Shown: one piece after another, positions 35,904-45,106 of the stretch
Layout of the letters: every line of letters starts with the position of its first letter
Numbering within the stretch: position 1 is the first letter of the stretch
NCBI GenBank assembly: GCA_022711465.1
Contig: JAKLEZ010000018.1
Coordinates: forward strand, 1 to 64,000
Source of the DNA: Planctomycetota bacterium
Lineage (GTDB): Bacteria; Planctomycetota; Phycisphaerae; UBA1845; PWPN01
Direction: 5' to 3'
DNA length: 64,000 bases
Made by a program: the position numbers and the translations under genes
The notes under the pieces: model-generated
Seen by the model: only the letters and a program-made list of their open reading frames with translations
What the model was told of the DNA's origin: nothing
Databases searched by the model: none

Positions 35904-36201
35904 TTAGGTATTTGTTAGGGTAGTCGCAAGACACCGCAGGATCACGAAAAGCCCCGCAATTCGCGGGGTTTTTCATTTCCGGGGTCGGCTTCTGCGAGTC
36001 ACTGCGGCTTCCGGCGTGCGGCTGCTGCGTCGGATTCTGCGTCGGATTTTGCGCCGCTTCTCCGATGGCTTTGGCGAAGTCGGCATCCGTCACCGTCAAG
36101 TACTGCTCGCCGGCGATTGCCGCCCTGTTTCCCAGCCAACAACAGACGACGTGCAGCGGGAAGATCGCCGCCAGCTCGGTCTGCCGGGTAGCCACCATCA
36201 T
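35866..36201 (-). pseudogene. Tyrosine recombinase (integrase) C-terminal remnant at the tRNA 3' end
   Basis: The minus strand reads ATRQTELAAIFPLHVVCCWL, then GNRAAIAGEQYLTVTDADFA and a tail with the duplicated QNPTQNPTQ. This matches the end of planctomycete phage-type integrases: the HxxR region's second half, the WxGN turn and the nucleophile Tyr (codon near 36100-36102). The frame then reads antisense through the tRNA 3' half (PPTGLEPVSSG) and stops inside it at 35866. The integrase N-terminus and core-binding domain are gone; homology fades upstream of about 36201. It marks a former insertion of a mobile element at this tRNA. Confidence 0.7.
35946..35973 (+). terminator. Intrinsic terminator after tRNA-Glu
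   Basis: CCCCGC at 35952-35957 and GCGGGG at 35963-35968 form a stem around a 5-base loop, followed by five T at 35969-35973. Four A precede the stem, so it may also act on the other strand. It lies inside the integrase remnant's frame. Confidence 0.85.
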
Positions 36202-36650
36202 GTTACAATCACAAGCGCCTGGTGGCCGGCGGACTGGGCAATCGGCTGCACGGCTCAGCGATGTTCCTTTCAGCACACCCGCGCCGGGAATCGATGACCC
36301 GACGATGCCACGGGATGTGGGGCGGTCGGAAGCACTGGGGCGTGCCCGGCGCTCCAGGAGACCCTCGCACCCCCCTCCTAAGCGGGTGTTTTGCCGCGTC
36401 GCATCAACGATCGGCACTCGGACGGCCTGTGATTACCCCTTGACCGAGACAACGGCCTGTTTGGGGCCCAAAGTCCTCGTCTTGGCGACCTGGTGACATC
36501 CATGTGCCGGTGGCACACTCGTCCCATGCCGAGCGGCAGCCATGTCCGACCGTCTCACTTGTACGAGCCTCGAAGGGCGGAAATCCGTCGCTTCGCCGAC
36601 TACCCTCCCAGATGGCGAGGCATCGAAGGGGCAACGAGTCCCAACGGCAC
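36202..36650. other. Degraded sequence beyond the integrase remnant
   Basis: About 450 bp with no recognisable gene on either strand. The integrase frame stays open to 36417, but its residues no longer resemble a recombinase. I take this to be eroded island sequence. Confidence 0.45.
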
Positions 36651-39578
36651 TCAAGTGGCGCAATCCGGGTCTGGTGGTTTGTCGGATCCGCTCCAGCACC
36701 GCTGGAACACCCCGAAGTCGGCCTGGTCCACGTCGCCGTCATGGTCGAAGTCGGTGACGATGTGGCCATTGACATCGGCAGCCGGCCCCAGGGCGCAGCC
36801 TGGCGCCACGACGGCCGGATCGTACGGCACGTTCGGGCCGGTTATACATCCGACGAACAGGGTGACGTCGTCCATGTCCACGTCCCGGTCACCATCGAGG
36901 TCGCCCGGTGACGGCACGAACGTCACCGCATCCGGCGTTGCATGGGCCGCCTCCGCGTTGCCCACGATGTCGGTTGCAGCGCTGTAGAACGCGTAGCTGT
37001 GGCCCCGCTGCGCCGCGAAGACGCCAGCCATGTCGGTCGTGTTCGTGAGGAACGCCGTGTACGGTCCGCCATCGGTCGAGACGTAGATAGTGTACGTCGC
37101 AATGCCCGAGCCGCCAACGTCATCCTCGCCCGCCCATTCGAGCGAGATGTTCGGATCATAAGTCAGTGGCGGCAGCGCCTTGACGGAACTCGCCGGCGCC
37201 CCGGCGTCGATCGTGTTGGAGACCTCGTTCGTATCGATTGGGTCGTTGAAGTCAAAGACGATCGTCGCGCGGCTACGGATCACGGCTCCCGTGGGCGCGT
37301 CGGCGCGGGGCTTAATCATGTACTCGACCGAGCCCTCGCCATTTCCAGACTCGTCGTTCGGCGGCAGGAAACCGAGGAACGCATCCTCTGGAATCAACCC
37401 CGTCGCCGGATCAAGGCTGCGGAGGGTCCAGAACGCTTCACGCTTGTCCAAATCAACGCCGGCCTCGACTTCGACGAGCACGCCCAGAGTGGCGGATAGG
37501 TCAACCGTGGTCTTGTACGCTGCCCGACCGCCGGGGACGGTGATTGTCATCTGGCCGATATGGATGTCCCCGAGGGTGAACGTGCTCGCGTCGAATCCCA
37601 TATCAAGCGGAACCGCTACTCGTACGCCGGCCGCAGGAGCAACCGCGGCAGGCATGTTCTCGAAGTATATGCGGTACGGTAGGTTATTCGTTGAGCGAAG
37701 ATACGCGGCTGCCCCGAAGCCCGCGGGACCAACCAGCTCGTTGGGATCTGTGGATGCACCAGCCTCCGTGCACTTGGGACCAACACAAACAGGTTCCAGA
37801 GTACAGAGGGTCTCCGTTATACAGGTCAGTTGAAGCACACACCGACGGGGGCATTCAGGGGTCCCACCAGGACAGTCAGCGCCTGGGTGGCAAGAGGGCG
37901 GGTCGCACTCCCAAGGATCGAAGACGGAGGCAGGGCAGTCTTCTGCGCATTTGTCGTCGCAGCAATGGAGGCACCAGTTGAGAATGCGCGGGCATATTCG
38001 CCTGCACGCTATCCGGCCAATAGGCGAAGCAATCAGATCGCAGCCAAACTCGCAGTCGATTTTGAGAAGATAACATGCGGCTGCACAAGCTATGGCTCGC
38101 ACGCTCGCCGGCGCCTGAGCCCGCCCGTGCATTCCCAGGCGATGGCCTTGGACGAAGCCTGAGGAGAACGCAAGGCCCGACAGATCAAACTTTTGCGCCA
38201 CTTGCTGCTTGTAGAAGGGCAACACTTCGGTCCATAGCTCTGGTGGGTCGTCAGGTTGCGCTAGAGCATGGAACACGCTCTCGACGACGCCTCCGGGACC
38301 ATTTAGAACGCCATCGCGGAACGCCTGTCGCGAGTAGGCTTCGGCCGTCGCGTAGATCTGGACATTGGGACCGGGGAAACCAGGCCCAGCCACGATTCTG
38401 ACCGGGAGCTTGATCTGCTCGCCCGGCGAAAGGGACTCGAACCACAGGTTGGTGCTGACGTACTGGTCATTCCCCGTGAGCGGAACGCCAAGGCCTCCCT
38501 CCACTGACAAGCTCAAGTCCGGGCCGTTCGGGACGAGGATGTAGACGCTGACCACCGCGGCATCGACGTTGCTGTTGTTGCTCACGGTCATCTGCGTGAT
38601 GCCCGAGTTCCGCGCATGGCCAGACCGGATGAAAGGTGAAGGGATCCCCGTGACTTCGACGGATGGTTCCAGCGGGGCTTCCACAGTCACTGCCGAGGAA
38701 AGCGTAACAGATCGCCCGAGCGAGGCCCGCTCACAAATCAGATCGTAAGGTCCCAAGGGCGCGGCGATCAGGTCAAACCGGACCCTGGCCGCGCTCGCAT
38801 CGAGAATCTCTGTCTTGGCTGGCGTGAACTCCGCGCCAGAGGCCACATGGCGAAGATGGAACTTGCCATCCGGCGCGAGTTGGCCTCCCTCGATCCGGAG
38901 CGTGACCTCACCAGCACCGACGACGTTCGGAGCCACCGCTAGGAGGCCGAACGGCATGGCTTGCGCCAGGATCGTCACGTCCGTGCTGGTCGGCGGGGTC
39001 GCGCCGTTGGTGCAGCGGATGAGAATGTAGTATGTGCCGGCCTGGGTGGTGGGGATGACGAGCTTCTGGTCCGGCTGGGCTGGGGCGTCGAAGACGAAGT
39101 CCGCCTGATCGACGGCCGGCGGTTGCTCGAACCGGGCGTAGAGCTCGGTCCAGGCGGTGGGGCTGGCGTGGTGGAGCGAAACGCGTACGGTCAGGTCAGC
39201 CGGCACCTGCACCTTGAGGTAGTATTGCTGGCCGGTGGCCATCGTCCCCTGGTAAGGCACGCCCGGCTCAATCGGTATGCATGGGAACACCGTGAACTCC
39301 CGCGACATCGCGTCGGTGAACTGGACGGGATTGACCAGATCGTTGAAGACGGTGAGCTCGCGCGAGACGGCGTCCGCTGCGGTCTCATCCGTCAGATCAT
39401 TGTAGACGGTAAACTCGCGCGAGATGGCATCGGTATACTCGACATCGTCGGCGAGCGACGACTGAACACCGGCCAGCGCGATCACCATCGCGGCCATGGC
39501 CATCGATCGGGAGGAGAACGGTGCTGCTCGCCAGGGTGGACGGCCCCCGGTTGGTGTCGGAAACTTGTGGCGGATCAT
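36651..39578 (-). CDS. Large exported protein with SREFTV repeats and C-terminal dockerin pair
   Basis: A 975-aa protein; AGGAGG lies 6 bases before ATG 39578. A signal peptide (AMAAMVIALAGVQSSLA) is followed at the mature N-terminus by three copies of a DAxSREFTV(Y/F)ND motif (residues 50-98). Then come beta-sandwich domains: one PPC-like (YYLKVQVPADLTVRVSLHH) and one with DFNDPIDTNEVSNTID, typical of large surface proteins. A Cys-dense segment (about residues 505-610, with CAAACYLLKIDCEFGCD and CLHCCDDKCAEDC) sits between them. The end holds two dockerin-like repeats (DLDGDRDVDMDDVTLFVGC; DFDHDGDVDQADFGVFQRC). The function is unknown; it is likely a calcium-binding surface or secreted protein. 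It is 11 bp after the Gly-rich gene. Confidence 0.75.
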   Translation of the reverse strand: MIRHKFPTPTGGRPPWRAAPFSSRSMAMAAMVIALAGVQSSLADDVEYTDAISREFTVYNDLTDETAADAVSRELTVFNDLVNPVQFTDAMSREFTVFPCIPIEPGVPYQGTMATGQQYYLKVQVPADLTVRVSLHHASPTAWTELYARFEQPPAVDQADFVFDAPAQPDQKLVIPTTQAGTYYILIRCTNGATPPTSTDVTILAQAMPFGLLAVAPNVVGAGEVTLRIEGGQLAPDGKFHLRHVASGAEFTPAKTEILDASAARVRFDLIAAPLGPYDLICERASLGRSVTLSSAVTVEAPLEPSVEVTGIPSPFIRSGHARNSGITQMTVSNNSNVDAAVVSVYILVPNGPDLSLSVEGGLGVPLTGNDQYVSTNLWFESLSPGEQIKLPVRIVAGPGFPGPNVQIYATAEAYSRQAFRDGVLNGPGGVVESVFHALAQPDDPPELWTEVLPFYKQQVAQKFDLSGLAFSSGFVQGHRLGMHGRAQAPASVRAIACAAACYLLKIDCEFGCDLIASPIGRIACRRICPRILNWCLHCCDDKCAEDCPASVFDPWECDPPSCHPGADCPGGTPECPRRCVLQLTCITETLCTLEPVCVGPKCTEAGASTDPNELVGPAGFGAAAYLRSTNNLPYRIYFENMPAAVAPAAGVRVAVPLDMGFDASTFTLGDIHIGQMTITVPGGRAAYKTTVDLSATLGVLVEVEAGVDLDKREAFWTLRSLDPATGLIPEDAFLGFLPPNDESGNGEGSVEYMIKPRADAPTGAVIRSRATIVFDFNDPIDTNEVSNTIDAGAPASSVKALPPLTYDPNISLEWAGEDDVGGSGIATYTIYVSTDGGPYTAFLTNTTDMAGVFAAQRGHSYAFYSAATDIVGNAEAAHATPDAVTFVPSPGDLDGDRDVDMDDVTLFVGCITGPNVPYDPAVVAPGCALGPAADVNGHIVTDFDHDGDVDQADFGVFQRCWSGSDKPPDPDCAT
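39285..39437 (-). repeat. Three 19-20-residue protein repeats (DAxSREFTVxND)
   Basis: The copies are TDAISREFTVYND, ADAVSRELTVFND and TDAMSREFTVFPC, with their first Asp at residues 50, 69 and 89 of the exported protein. The even spacing and near-identity imply tandem duplication. Confidence 0.8.
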
Positions 39579-39589
39579 GGCTCACCTCC

Positions 39590-40852
39590 TCACGGCTTGG
39601 AGGCCCTTGCCTGGATTGCGCAGAAGCCATCTGGCAAGCTCAAGGACGCCTCCCAGACCGATGCGCTCAAGTCGCCGCTGACCAGAACAGCATCTACCGC
39701 GAAGTCAGCCCCGGTCTTGGGCACCACTCGCACCTTGACGTTCCAGTCGGGTGGGGTGTTCCGGCACTCCAGTCGAATTGTGATACTACTGGGATCGGTC
39801 AAGGATGTGTCTTGACCGGGGAAGTCGAAACTCGCTCGGGGGTCTGCCGGGACGTTCTGATCCCCGATGACGGTTACTCGGATACTCGGCGCAGTTGTTT
39901 CAGGCCAGATCGTGGCGGTTTCTCCCGGAGATCCCTCGGTGAAGCCAGGGGCGCCGGGGTCGTTGATTGTCCCGCTGTTTCTCTCCACGCGGATACGTCC
40001 GGCGCCGCCAGGGTGAAACTCGCTCGGACCGCCGACGGCTCTTAATGCTCCGCCACCAGTGACCGTATCGGCCACCAACCGGATGGCGCCTCCGCTGCCA
40101 CCTCCTGCAGATTGCCAACAAGCGCCGTAAGCGTCAGTACAGGGGCCGGCGCCCCCATTAGCTGATACGAGCCCTTGAAGGCTGATCGTCTTCGCTGAGG
40201 CGATCAGGATCGCCCCACCGCCCGCGCCGCCTCCAAAACTAAACAGAGGACCAGCCGCACCGGACCCCCCGATGAGGGCTCGGAGGGCAGGATGCCCATA
40301 CAGCCCCCCGCCTGCGCCCCCTGTGCTGGCATAACTGCCTCCAGGTGAGTTGCCGCTGGACGCCGCTTGTGAACTGGAGCCGCCGGGCCCCATCCCGCCC
40401 GAATTGGGCCGGTTGAAGTCGCCTCCAACACCTCCTCGGAAGCCGCCCGGACCGGGCTCGGCGTGAGAGACTGGACCCCCATAGTTGTACCCGGCTCCGC
40501 CGTTCAGGCTTAAGGTCCCGGCGACTGTCACGTCACCCGACACCAACCACACTACCGGTGCCCGGGAGGCATGATTCTTGAACGTGACGGTCACACCCGA
40601 GGGTATGTTCACGGATGAGTACTTGAAAATCACCGCCCACTTGTTCGGGTCGTACACGCCCTTGCCGGCCACCGGGCTGGGCTGGTCCCACTGGCGTGTG
40701 GCGGCCTGCGAAAGGTCGACCTCGATGTTGCTTGTGGGGTTGAACACTCCGTCGGAGCCGTCGGCTCCAGGCACGGTAATGTCGCCGTATGCGGCCGTGC
40801 CCGCCACCGCCCACACAACCGTCATTGCGCTCGTAAACCATGTGCGTGTCAT
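39590..40852 (-). CDS. Exported Gly-rich protein
   Basis: A 420-aa protein from ATG 40852; GAGGAGG is 8 bases upstream, while ATG 40858 is too close to it. A signal peptide (TSAMTVVWAVAGTAAYG) is followed by about 90 residues with a beta-strand core (VTVTFKNHASRAPVVWLVSG). About 200 residues of Gly-rich sequence come next (GGAGGGLYGHPALRALIGGS and GGGAGGGAILIAS), a type seen in surface proteins with a beta-helix or polyglycine fold. The C-terminal 100 residues form a beta domain. No enzymatic motif is visible. It heads a two-gene unit with the dockerin protein 11 bp downstream. Confidence 0.7.
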   Translation of the reverse strand: MTRTWFTSAMTVVWAVAGTAAYGDITVPGADGSDGVFNPTSNIEVDLSQAATRQWDQPSPVAGKGVYDPNKWAVIFKYSSVNIPSGVTVTFKNHASRAPVVWLVSGDVTVAGTLSLNGGAGYNYGGPVSHAEPGPGGFRGGVGGDFNRPNSGGMGPGGSSSQAASSGNSPGGSYASTGGAGGGLYGHPALRALIGGSGAAGPLFSFGGGAGGGAILIASAKTISLQGLVSANGGAGPCTDAYGACWQSAGGGSGGAIRLVADTVTGGGALRAVGGPSEFHPGGAGRIRVERNSGTINDPGAPGFTEGSPGETATIWPETTAPSIRVTVIGDQNVPADPRASFDFPGQDTSLTDPSSITIRLECRNTPPDWNVKVRVVPKTGADFAVDAVLVSGDLSASVWEASLSLPDGFCAIQARASKP

Positions 40853-41145
40853 TGTCATGACCTCCTCTGGAAAGACCACCCAGCTCCCCCACATCCACAT
40901 GCTCTCCCGACAATCCTCAACCTCCTCATCTGTTCGCTCGCGGGCACAATCCGCCGGATGCCGACCGGACGGGAGTCCCAGGGCCAACAGATCATCGCGT
41001 GCGTCAGGGCTGGACGACGAGCGAGGCCATTCAGCCCAACGGAAACAAGAATCTGCCAACTCCTTACGCGCAGAACGGGTGCGAGACGCCTCATCCTGCG
41101 TGCAGGTTTTTCGAGCGATCTTCCGCTCTTGGAGCTGGCCGCCCG

Positions 41146-44100
41146 TCAGTTGGTGCGACGGAGAGACGGACTGGAGAGACGGGAAGCCTGGTGCTCAGGG
41201 TCAGGCTCCAGGTCCTCTGGTTCCGTCTGTGGGAGGGTTGCGGCGGGGTTGGTGGCTGGATGGACCAGATCTCGGCTCGACCGGGTCAGGATGGCGTTCA
41301 GGGCCCGATGGCGAAGCAGCGCGGACAGACCCGGATCGGCCCGAAGGGCTTCGGCGACCTGCTCCCAATCGCCGGTTCGCGCGTACAAGCTATCGAGTAA
41401 GGCCTCCGCCTGAGCGGCCCTGGCCGCCTCTTCCCGTTCGATCTGCGCCTCGACGGCGTAGGGCTCGGCCCGCATGAACGCCAGCAGGCCGCCAGCGCCG
41501 CCTGAGACGACGGTACGGCCGTCCGGGCTCAGGGTCAGGCAGGTGACCGAGGCGTCGTGGTCGTGGAAGCTGAGGCTCTCGCCTCCGCTGATGGCGTCAA
41601 AGAACCTGATCGTGCCGTCCGCACAAGCGGCGATGACGCACCGACTGCTGGGACTGAAGGACACGGAGACCACAGGAGAGTGCAAGCCTTCCAGCGTGAG
41701 GACCGGAGCGCCCGTGGCTGTGTCCCAAAGCCTCACGATCGCATCATCCCCACCGGACGCGATTCTCCGCCCATCCGGGCTGAAAAAAACGGAACGTACG
41801 GCTCCATGGGGGCCGCAGAGCGCGCGGATGCATGAGCCCGCCCCGACCTCCCATAGCCTGATCGTCCCGTCCGCATCGCTGGAGGCAATCGACCGGCCAT
41901 CCGGGCTGATGGCAACGCAACGGACCGAGGCCCGGTGGCCCTCAAAAGCGCGGAGTTGCTGGCCTGTACCGGCGTCCCACAGCTTGACCAGCCCGTCCGC
42001 GCCGCCGGAAACCACCAGCGGAGCATGAGGGCTACCGGTCAGGCAGTTGACGGGGCCTTCGTGGGCGCGGAATGTCTTCGAGACCACACCGGTGGCCGCG
42101 CTCCAGACCACGACTGTGCCGTCAGTTCCGCCGGTCACGAAGCTGCGCGCGTCCGACGTGAAGGCAAGGCAACGAACGTGTTCGGCGGGTGCGAGGAGCC
42201 TGCGGATGACACGGTGAGTGTCCGCGTCGCAGCAAGCCAGCCCGCCCTCATCGTCCCCCGAGAGTATCATCCGACCATCCGGGCTGAAAGCGAGGCCGGA
42301 GACGGCCGCGCGATGCTCGCGAAACCTGTTTAGCTGCTTGGTTGGGTTGCCATCCCACACCTTCAGGGTATGGTCGGCACTCCCGGTAACCACCCACTGG
42401 CCATCGGGACTGAACGCAGCAGCCCGGATCACGCCGTCATGCCCGTGGAAATTGCGCAGGCTGGTGCCCTTTGGCAAAGCCCAGAGGGTCAGAATGCGCC
42501 CCTGGAATCCGACCGAAGCCAACCGCTTGCTGTCGGGGCTGAAAGCCAGGGGCGACGGGGAAGTGAGGCCGAGTCGCCGGAACTCCGTCCGAAGCCGCGC
42601 CCACCCGGCGACATCCCAGAGTTGAATGCTCCCGTTGAGTTGCGATGCGGCAAAGAGGCGACTATCGAGGCTGAAGGCACTGGCGCAAACAGGGAAGTTG
42701 TATCTCGCCAGCGTGCGGGCCTCAGCACCTGCTTCGATAGGCCACACTTCAATTCTGTTGCCGGTGCCGGCGCCGGCCAGAAACCGACCATCAGGTGAGA
42801 ACGCCAGGGAGTCAAAGCGGCCATCAAAGCCCGGCAGCGTCCGAGTCACACCCCGCGAAGGGATGTCCCAGAGCCGCACCTTGTCGTCGGCATAACCGGC
42901 GGCGACTCCTTCCCCGCCGGACCTGAAGCGAACGGACACGACCGCGCCAGCACGGGCGTCAAGACTGATCTCCGAGCTGCCAGCCGACGGATCCCAGATA
43001 CACACCGTACCGTCCGAGCCGCCCGAGGCGAGCCGGCCGCCATCGGGGCTGAACTCAACGCTGTTAACCGGCCCCCGGTGCCCGTGCATCATTCCGACGG
43101 TGGTCCCAGATTGGGGATCCCACAGCCGGATCCAGCCCTCAGCATCGCCTGAGGCCACGCGCTGGCCGTCTGGGCGAACGGCAAGCGCGCGAACCTCGGC
43201 CACGTGGCCGGTCCAAGTCTGGAGGCTGTTGTCGGCCATGGCGTTCAGGTAATCCCACCCCCAGTCGCGCAGATCTGGCGGCACATCCCGTAACCGCCGC
43301 TTCATACTTCCGACCACATTGCCGCGGAGGTCAAAGGATGCCAGGGTCAGCTCCTTGGCGTAGGTCGCCCGGCGGAGGCGCTCCGCCCGTTCGGCGGCCG
43401 CTTGCTCGGCCATGCGGGCAACCTCGCGGGCCTTCATCGCCCACAGTGTCCCGCCAGTGGACCCGATCAGGCCGAGGCAGATTGCGACGGCCAAGGCACA
43501 TGTAGCCTTGTTCCGTCGAGCGAACTTGCGGACCCGATAGAGGGCACCCGGAGGTGCGGCCAACACCGGCTCGTGCCGCAAATGGCGTTCGATGTCAGCC
43601 GAGAACTGTTCGGCCGATGCATACCGGCGACTCGGTTCCTTGCGAAGGGCTACCAGTACGATGTTGTCGATGTCCCCCCGCAACTGCCGACGCAGTTGCT
43701 CCGGCGATACTCCCCGCGGGTTGGCGATCATTTCGGGCGTGGCGGCCGGTTCACCAGGACCTTGACTCCCCTCGACTCGCCTCCGCACGGTATCGCTTGG
43801 TCTGGGCAGCTCGCTTTCGGTCAGTACGAGCCGATCGGTTTCCTGTTTTGAGCCACCGGTCAATGGGTACGGCAGGCAGCCCGTCAGCAGCTCATACAGG
43901 ATGAGCCCCAGAGAGTACACATCGGTGGCGGTGGTGATGGTTTCACCCCGGAGCTGCTCAGGGCTGGCGTACTCCGGCGTCATCAGCCGGTTTTCCGGTC
44001 GAGTGGGATTGAGGGTCTGAAGGCTGGAGTCGCGGTTAGTCATTTTGGCAATACCGAAATCCAGGAGCTTCAGCTCCCCGCCGGCACCCACCAGGATGTT

Positions 44101-44733
44101 GGCGGGCTTGAGGTCACGGTGAATGACTGTGTTCTGGTGGGCGTAGTGGACGGCGGCACAGACCCGCTGGAATAGGCACAGCCGTTGACGCGTGGTTAGC
44201 CCGTTATGGTCGCAGTAGGCTGTGATGGGTTCTCCTTCGACGTACTCCATCACGAAATACGGGAGGCCGTCGTCCGTGGTTCCGCCATCCAGCAGCCGGG
44301 CGATATTCGGATGGTTCAGCGCGGCGAGTACCTGGCGCTCGCGCTGGAACCGGCGGATGGTCTCTTCTGTATCCAAACCTCGCCGGATCAGCTTGAGAGC
44401 AACGGTGCGCCGGATCGGCTCAACCTGGGCCGCCCGATAAACGTTGCCCATGCCGCCGGCCCCGAGGCGCTGGAGGATCTCGTACGGCCCGATCCGCCGG
44501 CCGATGCTCGGGTCCGGTATGATCTCGGGCACGAACTCCCGGAGCGCGTCTGTAAGATGAGCGCTAGCCGACTTCGCGCTGGCGTGCTGTAGAAGTGATT
44601 CCAGCTCGCGCCGCAAGTCACCATCGCCCGCGCAGGCTTGGTCTAAGGCCGCCGCCCATTGTGAGCGCGGGAGCTGGACCACTCGGTCGAAGATTTCTTC
44701 GACCTTGCGGAATTGGCCGGAGTCTGGATTCAT
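41146..44733 (-). CDS. Membrane Ser/Thr protein kinase with C-terminal WD40 repeats
   Basis: A 1195-aa protein; ATG 44733 overlaps the stop of the sigma fragment as ATGA. An N-terminal helical segment (FRKVEEIFDRVVQLP) precedes the kinase domain (about residues 83-370): Gly loop LGAGGMGNVYRA, VALKLI Lys, catalytic HRDLKPANIL and LLDFGIAK. One transmembrane helix (about 425-448, ATCALAVAICLGLIGSTGG) separates it from a long run of WD40 repeats (for example NSVEFSPDGGRLASGGSDGT and RAAAFSPDGQWVVTGSADHT), here on the outer side of the membrane. The last 90 residues are helical. Kinases of this build are frequent in Planctomycetes and often sit by ECF sigma genes. Confidence 0.92.
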   Translation of the reverse strand: MNPDSGQFRKVEEIFDRVVQLPRSQWAAALDQACAGDGDLRRELESLLQHASAKSASAHLTDALREFVPEIIPDPSIGRRIGPYEILQRLGAGGMGNVYRAAQVEPIRRTVALKLIRRGLDTEETIRRFQRERQVLAALNHPNIARLLDGGTTDDGLPYFVMEYVEGEPITAYCDHNGLTTRQRLCLFQRVCAAVHYAHQNTVIHRDLKPANILVGAGGELKLLDFGIAKMTNRDSSLQTLNPTRPENRLMTPEYASPEQLRGETITTATDVYSLGLILYELLTGCLPYPLTGGSKQETDRLVLTESELPRPSDTVRRRVEGSQGPGEPAATPEMIANPRGVSPEQLRRQLRGDIDNIVLVALRKEPSRRYASAEQFSADIERHLRHEPVLAAPPGALYRVRKFARRNKATCALAVAICLGLIGSTGGTLWAMKAREVARMAEQAAAERAERLRRATYAKELTLASFDLRGNVVGSMKRRLRDVPPDLRDWGWDYLNAMADNSLQTWTGHVAEVRALAVRPDGQRVASGDAEGWIRLWDPQSGTTVGMMHGHRGPVNSVEFSPDGGRLASGGSDGTVCIWDPSAGSSEISLDARAGAVVSVRFRSGGEGVAAGYADDKVRLWDIPSRGVTRTLPGFDGRFDSLAFSPDGRFLAGAGTGNRIEVWPIEAGAEARTLARYNFPVCASAFSLDSRLFAASQLNGSIQLWDVAGWARLRTEFRRLGLTSPSPLAFSPDSKRLASVGFQGRILTLWALPKGTSLRNFHGHDGVIRAAAFSPDGQWVVTGSADHTLKVWDGNPTKQLNRFREHRAAVSGLAFSPDGRMILSGDDEGGLACCDADTHRVIRRLLAPAEHVRCLAFTSDARSFVTGGTDGTVVVWSAATGVVSKTFRAHEGPVNCLTGSPHAPLVVSGGADGLVKLWDAGTGQQLRAFEGHRASVRCVAISPDGRSIASSDADGTIRLWEVGAGSCIRALCGPHGAVRSVFFSPDGRRIASGGDDAIVRLWDTATGAPVLTLEGLHSPVVSVSFSPSSRCVIAACADGTIRFFDAISGGESLSFHDHDASVTCLTLSPDGRTVVSGGAGGLLAFMRAEPYAVEAQIEREEAARAAQAEALLDSLYARTGDWEQVAEALRADPGLSALLRHRALNAILTRSSRDLVHPATNPAATLPQTEPEDLEPDPEHQASRLSSPSLRRTN

Positions 44734-44969
44734 AGCCCTGAGCCGCTCATTTCTCTGGCCAGCCAGGCGCGGGCAAATCGCCACCCCTTCGCGACCGTTG
44801 GCTCTTCAAAGCCCAAGAGCGACGCGATTTCCCCAGTAGATAGTCTACCCACCAGACGCAGGCGGGCGATACAGGCCCGGCGGGCATCCAACAACTCCAA
44901 TCGAGCCAATGCGTTCCGCAAGGCCTCGGCTCGGTTGGGAGAACATGCTCTCTCGGCACTTCTGTTCAT
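44730..44969 (-). CDS. ECF sigma factor fragment, region 4 only
   Basis: A 79-aa ORF: ALRNALARLELLDARR, then IARLRLVGRLSTGEIASLL and TVAKGWRFARAWLAR. This is the sigma region 4 helix-turn-helix of ECF factors, aligned throughout with the C-terminal half of the full-length gene at 45107 (DAR, RL, LG, TV, WRFA and AWL all shared). Region 2, which binds core polymerase and melts the -10 element, is missing. Its TGA overlaps the kinase ATG, so it may be kept for translational coupling or as a DNA-binding modulator. It may instead be a decaying paralogue. The ribosome binding site is weak. Confidence 0.7.
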   Translation of the reverse strand: MNRSAERACSPNRAEALRNALARLELLDARRACIARLRLVGRLSTGEIASLLGFEEPTVAKGWRFARAWLAREMSGSGL

Positions 44970-45026
44970 AACTCAGGTTTCTCTAACGACTTAGGAGTAA
45001 CCGAGCCATCGGGCAGTCCCCGAAGG

Positions 45027-45055
45027 TTGAACTTCCCATCTACCCCGCGTAAAAG
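45027..45055 (+). promoter_or_regulatory. Candidate promoter of the full-length sigma gene
   Basis: TTGAAC at 45027-45032 and TAAAAG at 45050-45055, spaced 17 bases, lie about 50 bases before the sigma start. The match is moderate. Confidence 0.35.
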
Positions 45056-45106
45056 AGGTGCTACGCCCCTCAAGCGCTGCCGTGCCTTCAGCGGTGGTGA
45101 GAGCCT

